59,780 nucleotides of DNA from JBJXFY01 sp046155815 (lineage in GTDB: Bacteria > Verrucomicrobiota > Verrucomicrobiia > Limisphaerales > CAIMTB01). This document shows positions 56,769 to 59,780 of the stretch, piece after piece (positions within the stretch are counted from its first letter, which is position 1; each line of letters begins with the position of its first letter). The stretch covers positions 1-59,780 of the forward strand of contig JBJXFY010000021.1 in the NCBI GenBank assembly GCA_046155815.1, given 5' to 3'. The notes beneath the pieces were generated by a model. The model saw only the letters and a program-made list of their open reading frames with translations. It was not told where the DNA came from and did no database searches. Made by a program: the position numbers and the translations under genes.

Positions 56769-58589
56769 ATGCCCGACCCCAGGCAGCCCGTCTATGACGA
56801 GAGCAAAATCAGGACGCTCTCCTCGATAGACCACATCCGCCTCCGCACCGGCATGTACATCGGCCGGCTGGGTGACGGTTCCCACTACGACGACGGCGGC
56901 TATATCCTGCTCAAGGAGGTCGTGGACAATGCCATTGACGAGTTCATCATGGGCCACGGCCGGCAGGTCGGGGTGACCATCGCCGACGGCCGGGTGACCG
57001 TGCGTGACTACGGCCGGGGCATCCCGCTCGGCAAGGTGATTGACTGCGTCAGCCAGATCAACACCGGCGCCAAGTACAACGACGAGGTTTTCCAGTTCTC
57101 CGTCGGCCTCAATGGCGTCGGCACCAAGGCGGTGAACGCCCTGTCGGAACACTTCGTCGTCCGCAGTCACCGCGAGGGCCAGTACTTCGAGGCGGAGTTC
57201 AGGCGCGGCCGGCTGGTGAAGGAGCGGAAGGGAAAGACCACGGACCCGGACGGCACCTATGTCGCCTTCACGCCCGACCCGGAGATCTTCAAGAAATGGG
57301 AGTTCCGGCCCGAACACCTGGACCATCGCTTCAAGCATTACTCCTACCTGAACAGCGGCCTGAAGATCCTCTTCAATGGCCAGGCCTACCAGTCGCGCCA
57401 CGGCCTGCTCGACCTGGTGGCGGAGGAGGTGAAGGACGAGGGCATCTATCCGCCGCTCCACTTCCAGTCCAAGACGCTGGAATTCTGCCTCACCCACTCC
57501 AACTCACGGTACGGGGAGACCTTCTGGTCGTTTGTGAACGGCCAGTACACCAGCGACGGCGGCACGCACCTGAGCGCCTTCCGCGAGGGCCTGCTCAAGG
57601 CCATGAACGAGGTCGGCGGCGGCAAGTTCGAGGGGGACGACGTGCGCGAAAGCATGATCGGCGCAGTCGCCATACGGCTGAAGGATCCCGTCTTCGAGTC
57701 GCAGACCAAGAACAAGCTGGGCAACACGGAAATCCGTTCGGAACTGGTCAACCAGGTCCGCGAGGAGATCGTCCGCTACCTGCACAGGGACAAGGACACC
57801 TGCGCGAAGATGCTCGCCAAGTGCGAGGACACGCAGCAGCTCCGCAAGGAGCTGCAGCAGGTGAAGAAGCTGGCCCGTGAGCGCGCCAAGGCGGTGAGTT
57901 TTCGCATCCCCCAGCTCAAGGACTGCAAAATCCACTTCGACAAGGCGAAGGGGAAGGGCCGCGGCTCGATGGTCTTCCTCTGCGAGGGCGTGAGCGCGGC
58001 CGGCTCCATCACGAGCTGCCGCGACGTGGGCACCCAGGCCGTCTTCACCCTCCGCGGCAAGCCTCTCAACGTCTGGGACCTCAAGCGCGACGTGATGTAC
58101 AGGAACGACGAGATGTACAACCTGATGCGGGCGCTGGACGTGGAGGACACCGTGGACAACCTGCGCTACGAGAAGGTGGTCCTCGCCACCGACGCCGACG
58201 TGGACGGCCTGCACATCCGGAACCTGCTCATCACCTACTTCTTCAAGTTCTTCGAGCCGCTGGTGCATGACGGCCACCTCCATGTCCTGGAGACGCCGCT
58301 CTTCCGCGTGCGAAACAGGCAGGAAACCACCTACTGCTACAGTGAGTCGGAGCGCGACGCGGCGGCGAAGAAGCTGGGAAAGGGCTGTGAGATCACCCGC
58401 TTCAAGGGGCTGGGTGAGATTTCGCCGAAGGAGTTTCGCCAGTTCATTGGAGACGACATGCGTCTGAGCCGCGTCGAGTTCGAGCCGAAGCCGGAGAGCA
58501 CGCACATCCTCGGCTTTTACATGGGCCGCAACACGCCCGAGCGCCGCGACTACATCATGGAGAACCTTGTGGTGCCGGTGGAGGATTGA
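56769..58589 (+). CDS. parE: Type IIA topoisomerase ATPase subunit (ParE/GyrB type)
   Basis: A 606-residue subunit, closer in length to ParE than to GyrB. The N-terminal GHKL ATPase has IDHIRLRTGMYIGRLGDGSH, LKEVVDNAIDEFIMGHG and the RDYGRGIPLGKV and VGLNGVGTKAVNALSE loops. The transducer follows, then a coiled segment (residues about 355-380), then the TOPRIM domain with FLCEGVSAAGSIT, LATDADVDGLHIRNLLITY (DxD metal site) and FKGLGEISPKEF. It ends MGRNTPERRDYIMENLVVP. The usual EGDSA of TOPRIM reads EGVSA here, with Asp replaced by Val while Glu is kept. No parC/gyrA partner follows in the window. Confidence 0.93.
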   Translation: MPDPRQPVYDESKIRTLSSIDHIRLRTGMYIGRLGDGSHYDDGGYILLKEVVDNAIDEFIMGHGRQVGVTIADGRVTVRDYGRGIPLGKVIDCVSQINTGAKYNDEVFQFSVGLNGVGTKAVNALSEHFVVRSHREGQYFEAEFRRGRLVKERKGKTTDPDGTYVAFTPDPEIFKKWEFRPEHLDHRFKHYSYLNSGLKILFNGQAYQSRHGLLDLVAEEVKDEGIYPPLHFQSKTLEFCLTHSNSRYGETFWSFVNGQYTSDGGTHLSAFREGLLKAMNEVGGGKFEGDDVRESMIGAVAIRLKDPVFESQTKNKLGNTEIRSELVNQVREEIVRYLHRDKDTCAKMLAKCEDTQQLRKELQQVKKLARERAKAVSFRIPQLKDCKIHFDKAKGKGRGSMVFLCEGVSAAGSITSCRDVGTQAVFTLRGKPLNVWDLKRDVMYRNDEMYNLMRALDVEDTVDNLRYEKVVLATDADVDGLHIRNLLITYFFKFFEPLVHDGHLHVLETPLFRVRNRQETTYCYSESERDAAAKKLGKGCEITRFKGLGEISPKEFRQFIGDDMRLSRVEFEPKPESTHILGFYMGRNTPERRDYIMENLVVPVED

Positions 58590-58692
58590 TGACCGCCGGG
58601 AGGGACTGGTCGGACCCAGGCCGCCGCGGCCGGTCGTCGGGAGGGCAGTTTCCGCTCGACCCCCGCACAGCCTCCGCCCCTACTCACCGCGC

Positions 58693-59780
58693 ATGGTCAT
58701 CGGCATTCCGAGGGAGATCAAAGACCAGGAGCACCGCGTCGCGCTGCTGCCCTCCGCGGCGTACCAGCTCATCCGCCGCGGTCACGGCGTCGTGGTCGAG
58801 CAGGGTGCCGGCCTGGGCGCCGGCTATCCCGACGCGGACTACATGCAGGCCGGCGCGACCCTTGTGCCGGCGCACCGCACCGTCTTCGAGAAGGCCGACC
58901 TCATCGTGAAGGTGAAGGAGCCGCTGCCGGCCGAGTACGGCCTGTTCCGGCCGGGCCAGATCCTCTTCACATACCTGCACCTCGCCGCGAACCGCGACTG
59001 CACCGAGGCCCTCATGCGCGCCAGGGTCACCGCCGTCGCGTACGAGACCATCGAGGTGAACCGCCGCCTGCCGCTGCTCGAACCCATGAGCGAGATCGCC
59101 GGCCGCATGAGCGTGATCGTGGGCGGGTACTTCCTCGCGAAGCACAACGGCGGCTCCGGCGTGCTGCTCGGCGGCGTGCCCGGCGTGCTCCCCGGCAAGG
59201 TCGTCGTGCTCGGCGGGGGCTCCAGCGGCATCAACGCCGCCCGCATGGCCACCGGCGTGGGCGCGGACGTCACCATCCTCGAGGTGGACCTCGAGCGGAT
59301 GCGCTTCCTGGACATCACGCTCCATTCCGCGCACACGCTCTACTCGAGCGAGGCACATCTCCTGGAGCTGCTGCCCTCCGTGGACCTGCTCATCGGCGCG
59401 GTGCTCGTGCCCGGAGCGCGCGCGCCCAAGCTCATCAAGCGCGACATGCTCCGCCGGATGCGGCCGGGCAGCGTGCTGGTGGACATCGCGATTGACCAGG
59501 GCGGCTGCGCCGAGACCTCACGCCCAACCACGCACGACGACCCGGTGTACGTCGAGGAGGGCGTGACCCACTACTGCGTGGCCAACATGCCCGGCGCCTA
59601 CGCGCGCACGGCGACGCAGGCCCTGACCAACGTCACCTTCGGGTACGTCCAGATGCTCGCCGACGGCGGCCTCGTGGAGGCGTGCCAGAAGCAGCCCGCG
59701 CTGCTCGGCGGCATCAACGTGATGGCGGGCAAAATCACCCTTCCGGCCGTCTCCCAGGCCCACGGCCTGCCCTGCACGGA
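58693..59780 (+). CDS. ald: Alanine dehydrogenase (cut by window edge)
   Basis: Interconverts L-alanine and pyruvate plus ammonia with NAD. About 362 of roughly 370 residues are visible. It starts MVIGIPREIKDQEHRVALLP and has VEQGAGLGAGYPDADYMQAG, LIVKVKEPLPAEYGLFRPGQ (catalytic Lys), ILFTYLHLAANRDCTEAL (catalytic His), MSEIAGRMSVIVGGYFL, the NAD loop KVVVLGGGSSGINAARMATG, and VDIAIDQGGCAETSRPTTHD. The ATG at 58693 lies six bases after TACTCA, a possible -10. The stop codon is beyond the right edge. Confidence 0.95.
   Translation, partial: MVIGIPREIKDQEHRVALLPSAAYQLIRRGHGVVVEQGAGLGAGYPDADYMQAGATLVPAHRTVFEKADLIVKVKEPLPAEYGLFRPGQILFTYLHLAANRDCTEALMRARVTAVAYETIEVNRRLPLLEPMSEIAGRMSVIVGGYFLAKHNGGSGVLLGGVPGVLPGKVVVLGGGSSGINAARMATGVGADVTILEVDLERMRFLDITLHSAHTLYSSEAHLLELLPSVDLLIGAVLVPGARAPKLIKRDMLRRMRPGSVLVDIAIDQGGCAETSRPTTHDDPVYVEEGVTHYCVANMPGAYARTATQALTNVTFGYVQMLADGGLVEACQKQPALLGGINVMAGKITLPAVSQAHGLPCT

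Overview
The window is visibly GC-rich, roughly 70 percent by eye, and reads as chromosome from a diderm bacterium of the PVC group, most likely Verrucomicrobiota. The evidence is an outer-membrane assembly pair (BamA, OmpH/Skp), a PVC-type membrane-bound dehydrogenase, pseudopilin-like proteins with the H..G-DG ending common in this group, PEP-CTERM and VPxGG-CTERM surface proteins, DUF3500 and DUF4394 proteins, and a Dop/ARC pair outside Actinobacteria. Most of the sequence is coding. The gaps are short and unusually rich in hairpin and heptamer repeats.

Layout. 1-5400: phospholipid genes gpsA (cut by the left edge) and plsY, a secreted TSP3-type protein, a frameshifted pseudopilin, a DUF3500 protein and a YmdB-type phosphodiesterase. 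5401-16600: housekeeping genes xseA, DAHP synthase, hisF, hisI, two tightly packed genes (membrane protein, FAD enzyme), an NfeD protein, an FAH-family enzyme, proS and an unknown protein. 16618-24227: a PVC-type dehydrogenase without a visible heme domain, then dnaB-bamA-ompH on the minus strand and tRNA-Leu(UAA). 24252-30413: a CbbX-like AAA+ protein with extra domains, two related PEP-CTERM-type proteins, a pseudopilin, and a protein fusing Cys-rich CWC and DUF5522 domains to a secreted domain. 30878-34899: a proteasome-type ATPase (ARC/Mpa) and a Dop-like enzyme with a toxin-antitoxin pair between them; no Pup/UBact, PafA or 20S gene is visible. 34932-43172: a five-gene minus-strand operon (ABC ATPase, permease, GldG-like, DUF4340, AsmA-like), coupled by short overlaps or spacings of a few to about 20 bases. 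43424-50938: mutM, a DUF4394 surface protein, a 1367-residue secreted multidomain protein, a SET-domain protein and pdxH. 51131-55554: a nitrite-reduction locus. 55620-59780: an M29 aminopeptidase, a ParE/GyrB-type topoisomerase and alanine dehydrogenase (cut by the right edge).

How it works together. The clearest functional unit is the nitrite-reduction locus. A three-domain copper nitrite reductase (NirK fused to cytochrome c), a NirV-like FGE protein and an SCO protein run rightward. A GYD protein, a DUF2249 protein and a DNR-type Crp/FNR regulator run leftward. The shared 174-bp promoter region holds two FNR/DNR-type boxes, each about 41 bases from a plausible start site of one of the two transcripts, which suggests a self-regulated NO- or nitrite-responsive module. 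The second unit of interest is the ARC / toxin-antitoxin / Dop cluster.

Two genome-wide themes stand out. Tandem heptamers and hairpin repeats sit in intergenic gaps and, in at least three cases, inside reading frames, including one that encodes a signal peptide. Several genes have a -35/-10 pair ending only 6-8 bases before the start codon, which would give leaderless transcripts.
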